Translations under genes and position numbers: made by a program
Assembly (NCBI RefSeq): GCF_015999245.1
Contig: NZ_JAEAMR010000010.1
Location: 840,187-888,299 of the forward strand
Reading direction: 5' to 3'
Length of the DNA: 48,113 bases
Source of the DNA: Streptomyces sp. AV19
GTDB taxonomy: Bacteria; Actinomycetota; Actinomycetes; Streptomycetales; Streptomycetaceae
In this document: piece by piece, positions 23,263 to 32,300 of the stretch
Numbering within the stretch: the first letter of the stretch is position 1
Layout of the letters: each line of letters begins with the position of its first letter
Notes under the pieces: model-generated
Told to the model about the DNA's origin: nothing
The model's database searches: none
The model's input: only the letters and a program-made list of their open reading frames with translations

Positions 23263-24017
23263 GCGAACGCCTCCGGCCGGACGCCCGCGGCCCCGAGGGC
23301 CTCCCGCACGCGCCGGGCGAGGGCCGCCGCGCCGGGCGTGTCGCCGTGCACGCACAGCGAGCGGGCGCGGACGGTGACGTCCTCGCCGGTCAGGGCGGTG
23401 ACGGCCGCGTCGCGCGCGAGCCGGACGGAGCGGGCCACCACGGCGTCCGGTTCGGTGATCACCGCGCCCTCGGTGCCGCGCGGGACGAGCGTGCCGGCGG
23501 CGGTGTAGGCGCGGTCGGCGAACGCCTCGGCGACCACGGGCAGTCCGGCCCGCGCGGCGGTCTCGTGCAGCCGCGAGCCGGGCAGGCCCAGGACGGGCAG
23601 CGGGGCCCCGGCCGCGAGGACGCCGGCCACGACGGCCGCGGCCTGCCCGGCGTCGGTGACGGTCCGGTTGTAGAGGGCGCCGTGCGGTTTCACATACGCC
23701 ACGTCGGCCCCGGCCGCCCGGGCGAAGACGCGCAACGCGCCGATCTGATAGGTGATTTCGTCCGCGAGCTCGTCCTCCGGCACGTCCATGGCACGCCGCC
23801 CGAAGCCGGCCAGGTCGCGGTAGGAGACCTGGGCGCCGATGCGTACCCCGCGTTCGGCGGCGAGTTCGCACACGCGGCGCATGGTCGAGGGGTCGCCGGC
23901 GTGGAAGCCGCAGGCGACGTTGGCGCTGGTGACGACGGACAGCAGGGCCTCGTCGTCGGTCAGCCGCCAGCGTCCGAAGCCCTCGCCCAGGTCGGCGTTG
24001 AGATCCAGGACGGTCAC
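23259..24017 (-). CDS. pxpA: 5-oxoprolinase subunit A (LamB/YcsF family)
   Basis: This 252-residue protein is of the LamB/YcsF family, the catalytic subunit of prokaryotic 5-oxoprolinase. It starts DLNADLGEGFGRW, followed by SANVACGFHAGDPSTM, GAQVSYRDLAGFGRR, YVKPHGALYN, EAFADRAYTAAGTLVPR and LCVHGDTPGA, all strongly conserved in the family. The GTG at 24017 overlaps the stop of the upstream GntR regulator gene and also has GGAG 8 bases upstream. It is encoded in one operon with its own regulator. Confidence 0.96.
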   Translation of the reverse strand: MTVLDLNADLGEGFGRWRLTDDEALLSVVTSANVACGFHAGDPSTMRRVCELAAERGVRIGAQVSYRDLAGFGRRAMDVPEDELADEITYQIGALRVFARAAGADVAYVKPHGALYNRTVTDAGQAAAVVAGVLAAGAPLPVLGLPGSRLHETAARAGLPVVAEAFADRAYTAAGTLVPRGTEGAVITEPDAVVARSVRLARDAAVTALTGEDVTVRARSLCVHGDTPGAAALARRVREALGAAGVRPEAFA

Positions 24018-24658
24018 GGTCGTTTCTCCAGCATGGTGTCGACGATGAGCTGCCGGGCGTCGTCCAGATAGGCGGTCAGTTCGGCCTCGGCGCGGGCGTA
24101 CTCGCCCTTGACCAGGAGCTGTTCGATGGCGCGGTTGCGGACCAGGAACGGTTCGTGGAAGCGGCGGGGCGAGGGCATCGTGTGGAAGGCCAGGCGCAGT
24201 TCGGCCAGCAGCCGGTCCATGGCGGTGTCGATCCGCGGGCTGGCGCCGAGCCCGGCCAGTGCCCGGTGGAAGGCCAGGTCGGCGGTGGCGACCTTCGGCC
24301 AGTCGCCGTCGTCGGCGGCCCACTCGGCCTCCGTCACCGCCGTGGTGACCGCCTCGCGCAGTGCGGGGGGCGCGTGTTCGGCGGCGCGCACGCCGGCGGT
24401 CTCCAGGGCGTCGCGCACCCGGTAGATGTCCGTGACGTCGTCGGGGCCGGGGACGCGGACGAACACCCCCCGGTTGAGCCGGTGTTCGACGAGGCTGTCG
24501 TGGATCAGCAGGCGGAACGCCTCGCGCAGGGTGTTGCGCGAGACCCCGAGATCCTGGCCGAGCGCCTCCTCCGAGAGCCGGGTCCCGGGCGGCAGGGCGC
24601 CGCGCTCGATGCGTTCGCGGAGGGCGGCGGCGACGCGCTGCGCGGTGGAACGGGTCAT
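24014..24658 (-). CDS. GntR (FadR/FCD) family regulator of the pxp locus
   Basis: This 214-residue regulator has an N-terminal winged helix (about residues 5-70, with LPPGTRLSEEALGQDLGVSRNTLREAFRLL) and an all-helical FCD ligand domain containing DIYRVRDALETAGV, DLAFHRALAGLG and a late histidine-containing helix typical of metal and organic-acid-binding FCD proteins. It is the first gene of the pxpABC operon and is divergent from the DUF969/DUF979 pair. A TTGT-N3-ACAA operator lies between them, so it probably controls both directions, with 5-oxoproline or a related acid as candidate effector (inference). The start has AGGAG upstream. Confidence 0.93.
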   Translation of the reverse strand: MTRSTAQRVAAALRERIERGALPPGTRLSEEALGQDLGVSRNTLREAFRLLIHDSLVEHRLNRGVFVRVPGPDDVTDIYRVRDALETAGVRAAEHAPPALREAVTTAVTEAEWAADDGDWPKVATADLAFHRALAGLGASPRIDTAMDRLLAELRLAFHTMPSPRRFHEPFLVRNRAIEQLLVKGEYARAEAELTAYLDDARQLIVDTMLEKRP

Positions 24659-24719
24659 GGCATCTCCTGGGGAGAGGGTGACCGGGCACAAGTCCTTGAA
24701 GGCTGCGAACCCTTGAGGA

Positions 24720-24730
24720 TTGTTGAACAA
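24720..24730. promoter_or_regulatory. Candidate GntR operator in the pxp divergent region
   Basis: TTGTTGAACAA is a perfect palindrome around a central base and fits the TTGT-N3-ACAA form of FadR-subfamily GntR operators. It lies midway between the gntR-pxpABC operon and the DUF969/DUF979 operon and could control both. Confidence 0.6.
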
Positions 24731-24779
24731 CATCCTAGCCTCCTCGCCAGTCGCCTCACCCGGTCGAGTGAGGTCCGAG

Positions 24780-25490
24780 ATGCGAAAGGCGGGGCGCATG
24801 CTCGTACTTCTGGGCGTCCTCGTGGTCGTGGCCGGATTCGCCACGCGGCGCAACCCACTGCTCGTCGTCGGCGTGGCGGGCATCGTCACCGGCCTGCTCG
24901 GCGGCCTGTCGCCGCGCGAGGTGCTGGCGGCCTTCGGCACCGGCTTCGCCGCCGGCCGGGGAGTGACGATCTTCGCCGTCACCCTGCCCGTCATCGGCCT
25001 GCTGGAACACCACGGCCTCCAGGAGCAGGCCCGCCGGCTCGTCGCCCGCTTCGCCTCCCTGACCGCCGGCCGCTTCCTCGCCCTCTACCTGCTGCTGCGC
25101 CAGCTGACCTCCGCCGTCGGGCTGGGCGGGGTGCTCGGGCACGCCCAGACGGTGCGGCCGCTCGCCGCGCCGATGGCCGAGGCCGCGGCCGAGCGGGCGC
25201 ACGGCCCGCTGCCGGACCGGGTCCGCGAACGCGTCCGCTCGTTCGCCGCCAGCGCCGACAACGTCGGCTTCTTCTTCGGAGAGGACGTCTTCCTGGCCGT
25301 CGGTTCCATCCTGCTCATCACCGGATTCGTCAACACCACTTACCACACCCGCCTCGAACCGCTGGAGCTCGCGCTGTGGGCGATACCGACGGCCGTGTGC
25401 GCGCTCGCGGTGCACGGCTGGCGGCTGCTGAGACTGGACCGCGGCCTGCTCGCCGCCCCGCCGGCGGACCGGAAGGCGGCCGTGAAGTGA
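24780..25490 (+). CDS. DUF969 family membrane protein
   Basis: This 236-residue protein of about six helices starts (M)RKAGRMLVLLGVLVVVAGF and contains RRNPLLVVGVAGIVTGLLGGLSP, TLPVIGLLEHHGLQEQARRLV, LRQLTSAVGLGGVLGHAQTVRPL and SADNVGFFFGEDVFLA. It belongs to DUF969, which is nearly always paired with DUF979. Published comparative genomics of prokaryotic 5-oxoprolinase noted these two families beside pxp genes, making them the likely 5-oxoproline uptake system. The ATG at 24780 has GAGG upstream; an in-frame ATG at 24798 matches homologue starts equally well. The stop overlaps the DUF979 start (GTGA). Confidence 0.9.
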   Translation: MRKAGRMLVLLGVLVVVAGFATRRNPLLVVGVAGIVTGLLGGLSPREVLAAFGTGFAAGRGVTIFAVTLPVIGLLEHHGLQEQARRLVARFASLTAGRFLALYLLLRQLTSAVGLGGVLGHAQTVRPLAAPMAEAAAERAHGPLPDRVRERVRSFAASADNVGFFFGEDVFLAVGSILLITGFVNTTYHTRLEPLELALWAIPTAVCALAVHGWRLLRLDRGLLAAPPADRKAAVK

Positions 25491-26455
25491 TCAAGGCGGA
25501 GTGGTTCCACTGGCTGGTCGGCGGGCTCTTCCTGGTCATGGCCGTCCAGATGCTCGGCGACCGCACCAACCCCAGACGCCACGGCAGCGCGCTCTTCTGG
25601 GGCCTGCTCGGGGCGGGGTTCGTCTACGGGACGTGGGTGGCCGACCACCGCGCCCCGGCCGAACCGCTGGGCGCCGCCGTCCTCGTCATGGTCTGCCTCG
25701 CGGGCTTCGGCCGCACCGGTCGCGGCGCGCCGCCCGAGGGCGCGGCGGAGCGGCGCGCGGCGGGCGCCGAGCGGTTCGGCGGGCGGCTGTTCGTCCCCGC
25801 CCTGACCATCCCGGCCGTGGCCCTGGCCTGCGCCGTCGGCCTCAAGAGGGTCCACTGGGACGGCGGTCCGCTGCTGCAGAAGGGCAGCGAGACCGTGCTC
25901 GGGCTCGGCATCGGCTCGGTCGTCGCGCTGGTCGTGGGCATGGTGATGCTGCGTGAGAAGCGGCTCGCCACGCCGCTGCACGCGGGCCGCTCGATGCTGG
26001 AGTCGATGGGCTGGGCGATGCTCCTGCCCCAGCTGCTCGCCACCCTCGGCGCGATCTTCGCCGCGGCCGGGGTCGGCGACCAGGTCCGCAGGATCACCAC
26101 CTCCGTGCTGCCGGACGGCTCGGTCCTCCTCGCGGTCGTCGTCTACTGCGCGGGCATGTTCCTGTTCACCGTGGTCATGGGGAACGGCTTCGCCGCCTTC
26201 CCGGTGATGACGGCCGCCGTCGGCTGGCCCGTCCTGGTCGAACAGGCCCACGGCAATGCCCCGGCGGTGCTCGCGGTCGGCATGCTCGCGGGGTTCTGCG
26301 GGACGCTGGTGACGCCGATGGCCGCCAATTACAACCTCGTTCCGGCCGCCCTGCTGGAACTGAGCGACCAGTACGGTCCCATCAAGGCCCAACTGCCCAC
26401 GGCTTTCATCCTTCTTGGCTGCAATATGGCCATTATGTTCCTTTTTGCCGTTTGA
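25487..26455 (+). CDS. DUF979 family membrane protein
   Basis: This 322-residue protein has about nine hydrophobic helices. It opens EWFHWLVGGLFLVMAVQMLGDRTNPRR and carries GAGFVYGTW, HAGRSMLESMGWAMLLPQLLATLGAIFAAAGVG and MGNGFAAFPVMTAAVGWP, ending with GTLVTPMAANYNLVPAALLEL. It is the DUF979 partner of the DUF969 protein, and together they form a two-component permease-like pair. The GTG start overlaps the upstream stop. Transport of 5-oxoproline is inferred from the divergent pxpABC operon and a shared regulator site. Confidence 0.9.
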   Translation: MIKAEWFHWLVGGLFLVMAVQMLGDRTNPRRHGSALFWGLLGAGFVYGTWVADHRAPAEPLGAAVLVMVCLAGFGRTGRGAPPEGAAERRAAGAERFGGRLFVPALTIPAVALACAVGLKRVHWDGGPLLQKGSETVLGLGIGSVVALVVGMVMLREKRLATPLHAGRSMLESMGWAMLLPQLLATLGAIFAAAGVGDQVRRITTSVLPDGSVLLAVVVYCAGMFLFTVVMGNGFAAFPVMTAAVGWPVLVEQAHGNAPAVLAVGMLAGFCGTLVTPMAANYNLVPAALLELSDQYGPIKAQLPTAFILLGCNMAIMFLFAV

Positions 26456-26527
26456 GTTGCCGGGTCGCGGAGGCGGAGCACCGCGCCGTTTCGGCCGATG
26501 TCAGTGTCACCGCTTACTCTGTGCGAC

Positions 26528-28099
26528 GTGACATCTCCAGCCCCGGCGGCCGTTCCGCCCCAGCTCAACGGGCCGCTCCTCCCCCGGGCTCCCGGCTGCG
26601 CCCGAGCAGGGGGGACCCCCGTCGCCCCGGGCCCGGCCGCCGACGAGGGCCTGGCCCGTCGCCTGCGCGCGCTCGCCTGCACCGCCCCCCTGCACGACCT
26701 CGACGCGCGCAAGGCCAACCTCGCGGGCGAGTACGGGGTGTACGCGATGGCCGAGGTGGCCCTGGCCGCCATCGACCTCGTCACGCTCAACATGGACTTC
26801 GACACCGGCGCCGACCACGAGCAGATAGTGACCCGGCTCCTGCCGCGGGTCGCCGCCCAGGCCCCGGAGCGGCCGCAGTCCGAGCACGAGCGCGTCGCCC
26901 GCTGGGTGCTGGAGAACCTCATCAACGTCGGCAGCGCGGACCGCGGCTTCCGCGTCGTCTACGGCACATTCGGCACCGACGGCGGCTACGTGCGCCGCGA
27001 CTACGACTTCAAGCTGATCGAGGAGGTCCCCGGCCCCGGCGGCACGGTCTTCCTGCGGGCCACCGACGAGGCCGTCAACGTCCTGGTCGGCGCGCTCGAC
27101 ACGGACGTCACCAGCGCCCAGATCGCCGCCGAGGTCAAGCTGGAGGTCCTCGTCAGCCGCGGCCGCCTCGCCGACGCCCAGCTCGCCGCCGAGCAGGCCC
27201 GCTACCGGACCGTGCAGTACGCGGAGACCCTCCGCAAGACCCTCGACGCCACCCGCCGCAACGTCCGCGCGGTGGACTGGCTGCACGCCGTGCCCGACCT
27301 GATCGCCGAGGCGCTCGACCACGTCGCCGACCGCTACCGCCACGAGAACGCGATCCTCACCAACATCCGCAAGGTGCGCGACGAGGCGTCCTCCGGCAGC
27401 GACCCCGAGCACAAGCGGCGCGCGGCCGAGCTCGTCGACATCGTCAAGGACTGCATCCGCCGGCACACCCAGCTCCAGTCCCGGCTGCTGGAGGCCGGGC
27501 CGCTGTTCCGCGCCGAGCAGGACCGGCAGGCGTTCGCCACGCCGTCCGCCCGGTCGGGCCTCGACCTGTACGGGCAGTTGCTCGCACCCGTGCTGCCGCT
27601 GCCGCTGGACCGGGCCGGGCGCGTCACCGACGCGTTCTTCACCCGCGGCGCGGGGCTGCGCACCCCGTCGTCCGTCCGCGTCGGCGACCTCGTCGAGCTG
27701 CTGCTGACCCCGCCGGCGGAGCGGGAGCACCTCGGCGCGGAGATGCCCGAGCCGGACCTCATCGCGACGCCGGACGACAGCCGCTTCAGCGAGGAGCAAC
27801 TCGCGAGCGCGATGGAACTGCTGGCGCTGCCGGCGGACGCGCCGCGCCGGCTGTCGGGCCTCCTCGCGGACGCGCGCCTGCGCGATCCCGAACTGCCGTA
27901 CCTCGTCGCGCTGCTGGCCGTCCACGCGGCCAGTCCGGCGGTGGGCACGGCCTATCGCCAGGGCGAGTCCTCGCTGCTCTTCGCCGTCGACGACGGCACG
28001 CCGCTCGACGACCACGAGTTCGGCGGCGCCGACCTCATCGTCGGGACGGCGCTGCTGGACGCGGCGGGGATGGCGGCGGATCGTTCGGAGGGGGCGTGA
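26528..28099 (+). CDS. SMC-complex-like protein A (possible kleisin-like subunit)
   Basis: This protein is 523 residues from the GTG at 26528, or 533 from an ATG at 26498. No named domain is recognised. It has a disordered Pro-rich N-terminus, a mixed domain (about 60-190) with YGVYAMAEVALAAIDLVT and GTFGTDGGYVRRDYDFKLIEEV, and a long helical, coiled-coil-like part (about 195-330: AAEVKLEVLVSRGRLADAQL, ENAILTNIRKVRDEAS). A second mixed domain ends the protein. Position before a winged-helix protein and an SMC-like ATPase matches MukF/JetA in condensin-like operons; the kleisin role is inference. There is no Shine-Dalgarno; TACTCT at 26515-26520 lies 7 bases before the GTG, which fits a leaderless transcript. 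Confidence 0.75.
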   Translation: MTSPAPAAVPPQLNGPLLPRAPGCARAGGTPVAPGPAADEGLARRLRALACTAPLHDLDARKANLAGEYGVYAMAEVALAAIDLVTLNMDFDTGADHEQIVTRLLPRVAAQAPERPQSEHERVARWVLENLINVGSADRGFRVVYGTFGTDGGYVRRDYDFKLIEEVPGPGGTVFLRATDEAVNVLVGALDTDVTSAQIAAEVKLEVLVSRGRLADAQLAAEQARYRTVQYAETLRKTLDATRRNVRAVDWLHAVPDLIAEALDHVADRYRHENAILTNIRKVRDEASSGSDPEHKRRAAELVDIVKDCIRRHTQLQSRLLEAGPLFRAEQDRQAFATPSARSGLDLYGQLLAPVLPLPLDRAGRVTDAFFTRGAGLRTPSSVRVGDLVELLLTPPAEREHLGAEMPEPDLIATPDDSRFSEEQLASAMELLALPADAPRRLSGLLADARLRDPELPYLVALLAVHAASPAVGTAYRQGESSLLFAVDDGTPLDDHEFGGADLIVGTALLDAAGMAADRSEGA

Positions 28100-28418
28100 T
28101 GGGGCGCCTTCGGTTCCGCGCGGAGGGGTTTTGCCCCCGGCCCTCCCCCAGAGGGGGCACCCCCATTTCACCGTTTCTCGCGCGCTTCGCGCGGGACAAC
28201 GCGGCTGCGCCGCGTTCGTCCTCAAGCTCCCCGGAGGGGGCAACCCCCAGACGGGCTGATTCGGCGCGCCCGGTCCAGCCCGTCCGGCGCTTGAGGACAG
28301 CGCGCGCAGCGTGCTGCTGCGGAAACGGTGAAATGGGGGTGCCCCCTCTGGGGGAGGGTCCGGGGCGTATTCCCTCCCGCACCAGCAGCGCAGTGACCAC
28401 GCACCAGGAGTACCAACC
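28100..28418. repeat. Long inverted repeat inside the SMC-like operon
   Basis: There is no gene in these 319 bases. A perfect 37-bp inverted repeat (28141-28177 and 28322-28358) encloses 144 bases with hairpins such as GCGCGCTTCGCGCG and two repeat cores (TCCTCAAGCTCCCCGGAGG-like and CGTCCGGCGCTTGAGGAC). It lies between genes A and B of the cassette, so it may attenuate or process the transcript. GACC-AGGAG at the end is the ribosome binding site of gene B. Confidence 0.85.
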
Positions 28419-29318
28419 GTGACCGACGACCACGACGTCGACGAGACGGCACAGCCGGCCGACCCGGCCGCCCCCGTCGCGAGCGGCAGCGCTCCGCTCA
28501 CCCCCGCCGACGCCGCCGACGCCGCCAGGCTCATCGCCTTCGGCCTCCAGCCCAAGCTCCAGCCCGCCCGCGACGCCGAGTACACCGAGCTGCTGCGCCG
28601 CCACCGCGAGGACCCCCCGTTCGCCCGGCTCACCGACGCCGTCGCCGCCGGGCTCGGGCTCGTCGTGCTGGAGGTGTCCACCCGGGCCGGCATGGCCGTC
28701 ACCGCCGCCGAGGACTCGGTCTTCGCCGTGCGCATGGGCGACTACGCCCGCCGCGCCACCGCCGACTCCGGCGACCGCTTCCTGCACGGGCTGGCCCACC
28801 TCGCCGTCGCGGCCATGGCCTTCCCCCGCCCCGAGGACCTCGCCGACGACGGCTACATCGGCCGCGTGACCGTCAACGGCGTGGACGCCTTCGTCCGCCA
28901 GGCCTGCCGCCGGCTGGAGGAGCGGGCCGCCGAGGGCGGGGAGAACACCGACCCGGCCAGCGACGCCCCCGGCCTGGAGGCCGCCTGGCGGGTCTACGCG
29001 CGGCGAAGCGCCACCGGGGCCACCAAGGACGCCCGCCGCCTGGCCGGTTCGACCACCGGGATCATCGCCAAGGCCGTCGCCTTCCTCGTCGACTCCGGCT
29101 TCCTCCAGCGCACCGGCGACGACGCGGGCGGCGCCTACCGCACGACCCCGCGCTACCAGCTCCAGGTCCGCGACATGGCCGGCACCGCCGCCATGACCGA
29201 GCTGCTGGAGCTGGGCGTCGTGCCGGTGGGCGACGGCCTGCCCACCCTGCTGCCCCCGGACGACGCCGACGACCTCGACCTGGTCGCCGACGCCGGTCTG
29301 CCGTTCCATTCCAACTGA
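28419..29318 (+). CDS. SMC-complex-like protein B (winged-helix, possible KITE-like subunit)
   Basis: This 299-residue protein has a disordered Ala/Pro/Asp N-terminus and apparently two winged-helix regions. One spans about residues 60-165 (PFARLTDAVAAGLGLVVLEV to VNGVDAFVRQACRRLEE). The other spans 188-255 (AAWRVYARRSATGATKDARR, IIAKAVAFLVDSGFLQ, YRTTPRYQLQVRDM). Tandem winged helices between a helical protein and an SMC-like ATPase are the layout of MukE/JetB KITE subunits, so that role is inferred; no family match is claimed. The GTG at 28419 has AGGAG 9 bases upstream. It ends 35 bases before the ATPase gene. Confidence 0.8.
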   Translation: MTDDHDVDETAQPADPAAPVASGSAPLTPADAADAARLIAFGLQPKLQPARDAEYTELLRRHREDPPFARLTDAVAAGLGLVVLEVSTRAGMAVTAAEDSVFAVRMGDYARRATADSGDRFLHGLAHLAVAAMAFPRPEDLADDGYIGRVTVNGVDAFVRQACRRLEERAAEGGENTDPASDAPGLEAAWRVYARRSATGATKDARRLAGSTTGIIAKAVAFLVDSGFLQRTGDDAGGAYRTTPRYQLQVRDMAGTAAMTELLELGVVPVGDGLPTLLPPDDADDLDLVADAGLPFHSN

Positions 29319-29353
29319 CCACCGCACCCCGCGAGCAACGAGAGTCCGCCGCC

Positions 29354-32300
29354 ATGTACGAGCTGTCCCGGGTCCGCCTCTACTCCATCGGGCCCGCCGG
29401 TGCGCGCTACGCCGACACCGTGCTGGATCTGCGGGGGGTGGGCGCGCCGGTGCCCACGCCCGCGCCCGCGCAGGCGGAGTTCTTCGAGGAGGAGCCGGCC
29501 GGCCCGCCGCGCCGCCCCGCCCCGGCGGGCGTGCTGTTCCTGGAGAACGGCGGCGGCAAGTCCGTCCTGCTCAAGCTGATCTTCTCGGTGATGCTGCCGG
29601 GCCACCGCAACACCCTCGGCGGCGCCAGTTCCGGCGTGCTGCGCAAGTTCCTCCTCGCCGACGACTGCGGCCACGTCGCCTTGGAATGGCAGCACGTCCT
29701 CACCGGCGAGACGGTCGTGGTCGGCAAGGTCAGCGAGTGGCGCGGCCGTCAGGTCTCCAACGACCCGCGCAAGTTCGCCGAGGCGTGGTACTCGTTCCGC
29801 CCCGGCCCGGGCATGAGCCTGGACGCGCTGCCGGTCGCCGAGTCCAGCGCCATGCGTCCCGCGGCCGACGGCACCTCCGGCGCACGGGGACGCCGCCGCA
29901 CCATGAAGGGCTTCCGCGACGCCCTCACCGAGGCCGGCAAGGCCTACCCGCACCTGGACGTGGTGTGGGAGGAGATCCACGAGCGCTGGAACGAGCACCT
30001 CGGCGAGCTCGGACTCGACCCCGAACTCTTCCGCTACCAGCGGGAGATGAACGCCGACGAGGGCGAGGCCGCCGGCCTCTTCGCGGTGAAGAACGACTCC
30101 GACTTCACCGACCTGCTGCTGCGCGCCGTCACCGACACCCGGGACACCGACGGCCTGGCCGACCTCGTGCACGGCTTCGCCCACAAGCTCGGCCGCCGCG
30201 CCGAGCTGACCGCCGAGCGGGACTTCACCGCCGGCTCCCTCGACCTGCTCTCCCGCATCGCCGACTCCGGCGGCCGCCGGGACACGGCCCGCGGCGTGCA
30301 CGCCGGGGCCGAGCGCCGCACCCGCGCCCTGGCCCGCCGCCTCTCGGCCCGCGCCTCCTCGGTGGCGCGGGCCGAGAGGGCCGTGGGGGGCCGCCGGGGG
30401 GCCCGGCCCGGCCGGCCCCCGCGACGGGCCCCCCCGCCCCGCGGCGGCGGGGGGCCGCGGGGACCCGCCCCGGGGCGGGCCCGCGGGGGCCGAGCGCCGC
30501 ACCCGCGCCCTGGCCCGCCGCCTCTCGGCCCGCGCCACCGAGGAGCGCGGGCGCGCCGCCGAGCTCGCCGAGCAGGTGGCCGCCGCCGCGCACCGCGTCA
30601 CCGACGCCGAGACCGAGCGCGGCCGCGGCGCCGCCGTCGCGGCCGAACTCGCCTACCGGCACGCCTCGTTGGCGCTGGCCGCGGCCGAGAAGTCCGCCGC
30701 CGCCCAGCGCCGCGAGCTCAACGACGCCCGCACGCTGCACTCCGCGTGGCAGGCCGCCGAGACCGTGCTGCGCCACCGGGCCGCCGCCGACCGCTCGGCC
30801 CGCGTCGCCGCCGCCATCCACGAGGCCGAGCGCGACGCCGCGCCCGCGCTGGAGGCCCGCTCCCGCGCGGCCGCCGCCCTGGTGCGCGCGCTCAACGGCG
30901 CGGCGGAGAACGCCGAGCGGCTCGCCAACGAGCAGGAGGAGCGCTCGGCCGTCCTCCAGGAGACCGGCGAGGCCGCCCACCGCGACGCCACCACCGCCGC
31001 CACCGAGGCCCAGCGCGCCCGCAGCGAGGGCGAGCACCTGCGCCAGCGCCTCGCCGAGGTCGAGCAGGAGACCGCCGAGGCCGTCCGGGCCGGCTGGCTC
31101 GACGACTCCGCGCCCGACGCCGACCCGGCCCGCGCCGCCCTCGCCGCCAGCGACGCGGAGAAGGCCGCGTCGGCCGCGTACGAGACGGTCCGCGAGGCCG
31201 CCCTCCAGACCGCCGCGCAGGCGAAGGAGACCGCGGGCGCCGAGTCGCGCGCCGAGCTGGCGGCGGCCCGGGCGGCCGACGCCGCCGCCTCGGCCGAGGC
31301 GGCGTACGACGCCGAGCGGCGCGCCGCGGAGACACTCGGCGCGGAGCGGCGCATCGCCGAACTCCTCGGCCTCCCCGGGCAGCCGGCCCCCGGGCAGGTC
31401 CCGGGGCAGCGCTCCGGCGACACCCCGCCCCCCGCCCTCACCGCCGAGGAGCTCGACCGCAACGCCGACGCGCTGCGCGAACTGCTCGACGAGAACGTCG
31501 CCGCCGCCGAGCGGAACCTGTTCGGCCTGCGCACCGCCGCCGCCGACGACTCGCGGATCCTGGGCGCCCTGGGCGACGGCGGCCTGCTGCCGCCCGGCCC
31601 CGACGTCCTGGCCGCCGTCGAATTCCTGGGCGAGCACGGCATCCCCGCGCTCCCCGGCTGGCGCTACCTCGCCCAGTCCGTGGACCCGGCCGACCACGCC
31701 GCCGTGCTCGCGCGCCGCCCCGAGCTCGTGGACGGCGTCGTCATCACCGACCCCGACTCCCACACCCGCGCCCGCGAGGTGCTGGGCGCGGCCTCCCTGC
31801 TGCCGCGCTCCGCCGTGGCCGTCGGCACCGCCGCCGCCCTGCTCGCGCCCGCTCAGGAGGACGGGGACAGCGGCGTCTTTCTCGTCCCCCCGAACCCCGC
31901 CATGCACGACGAGCGCGCCGCCGACGAGGAGCGGTACGCGCTGCGCGAGCGGGCCGCCGCCCGCGACGAGGAGATCCGCGCTGTCGCCGCCCGGCTGGCC
32001 GGCGACCGCACCCTCGCGGCCCGCCTGACGTCCTGGCGCGCCGGCTGCCCGCAGGGCCGGCTCGCCGAGCTGGCCGCCGAGGCCGAGCGCTGCCGCGCGG
32101 TCGCCGACGCCGCCCAGGAAGTGCTGACCTCGGCCCGCACCGCCCGGGCCGAGGCCGAGGAGACCGCGGCGCGGACCGCCGCGGTGCGCGACGAGCGCCA
32201 GGAGGCCGCCCAGCGCGCCCGCCGCGTCGCCGACGCCCTGGCCGGCCTCGCCCACCGGCTGCGCGAGCGCGCCCACTGGCAGACCCGGCTGCGCGAACTC

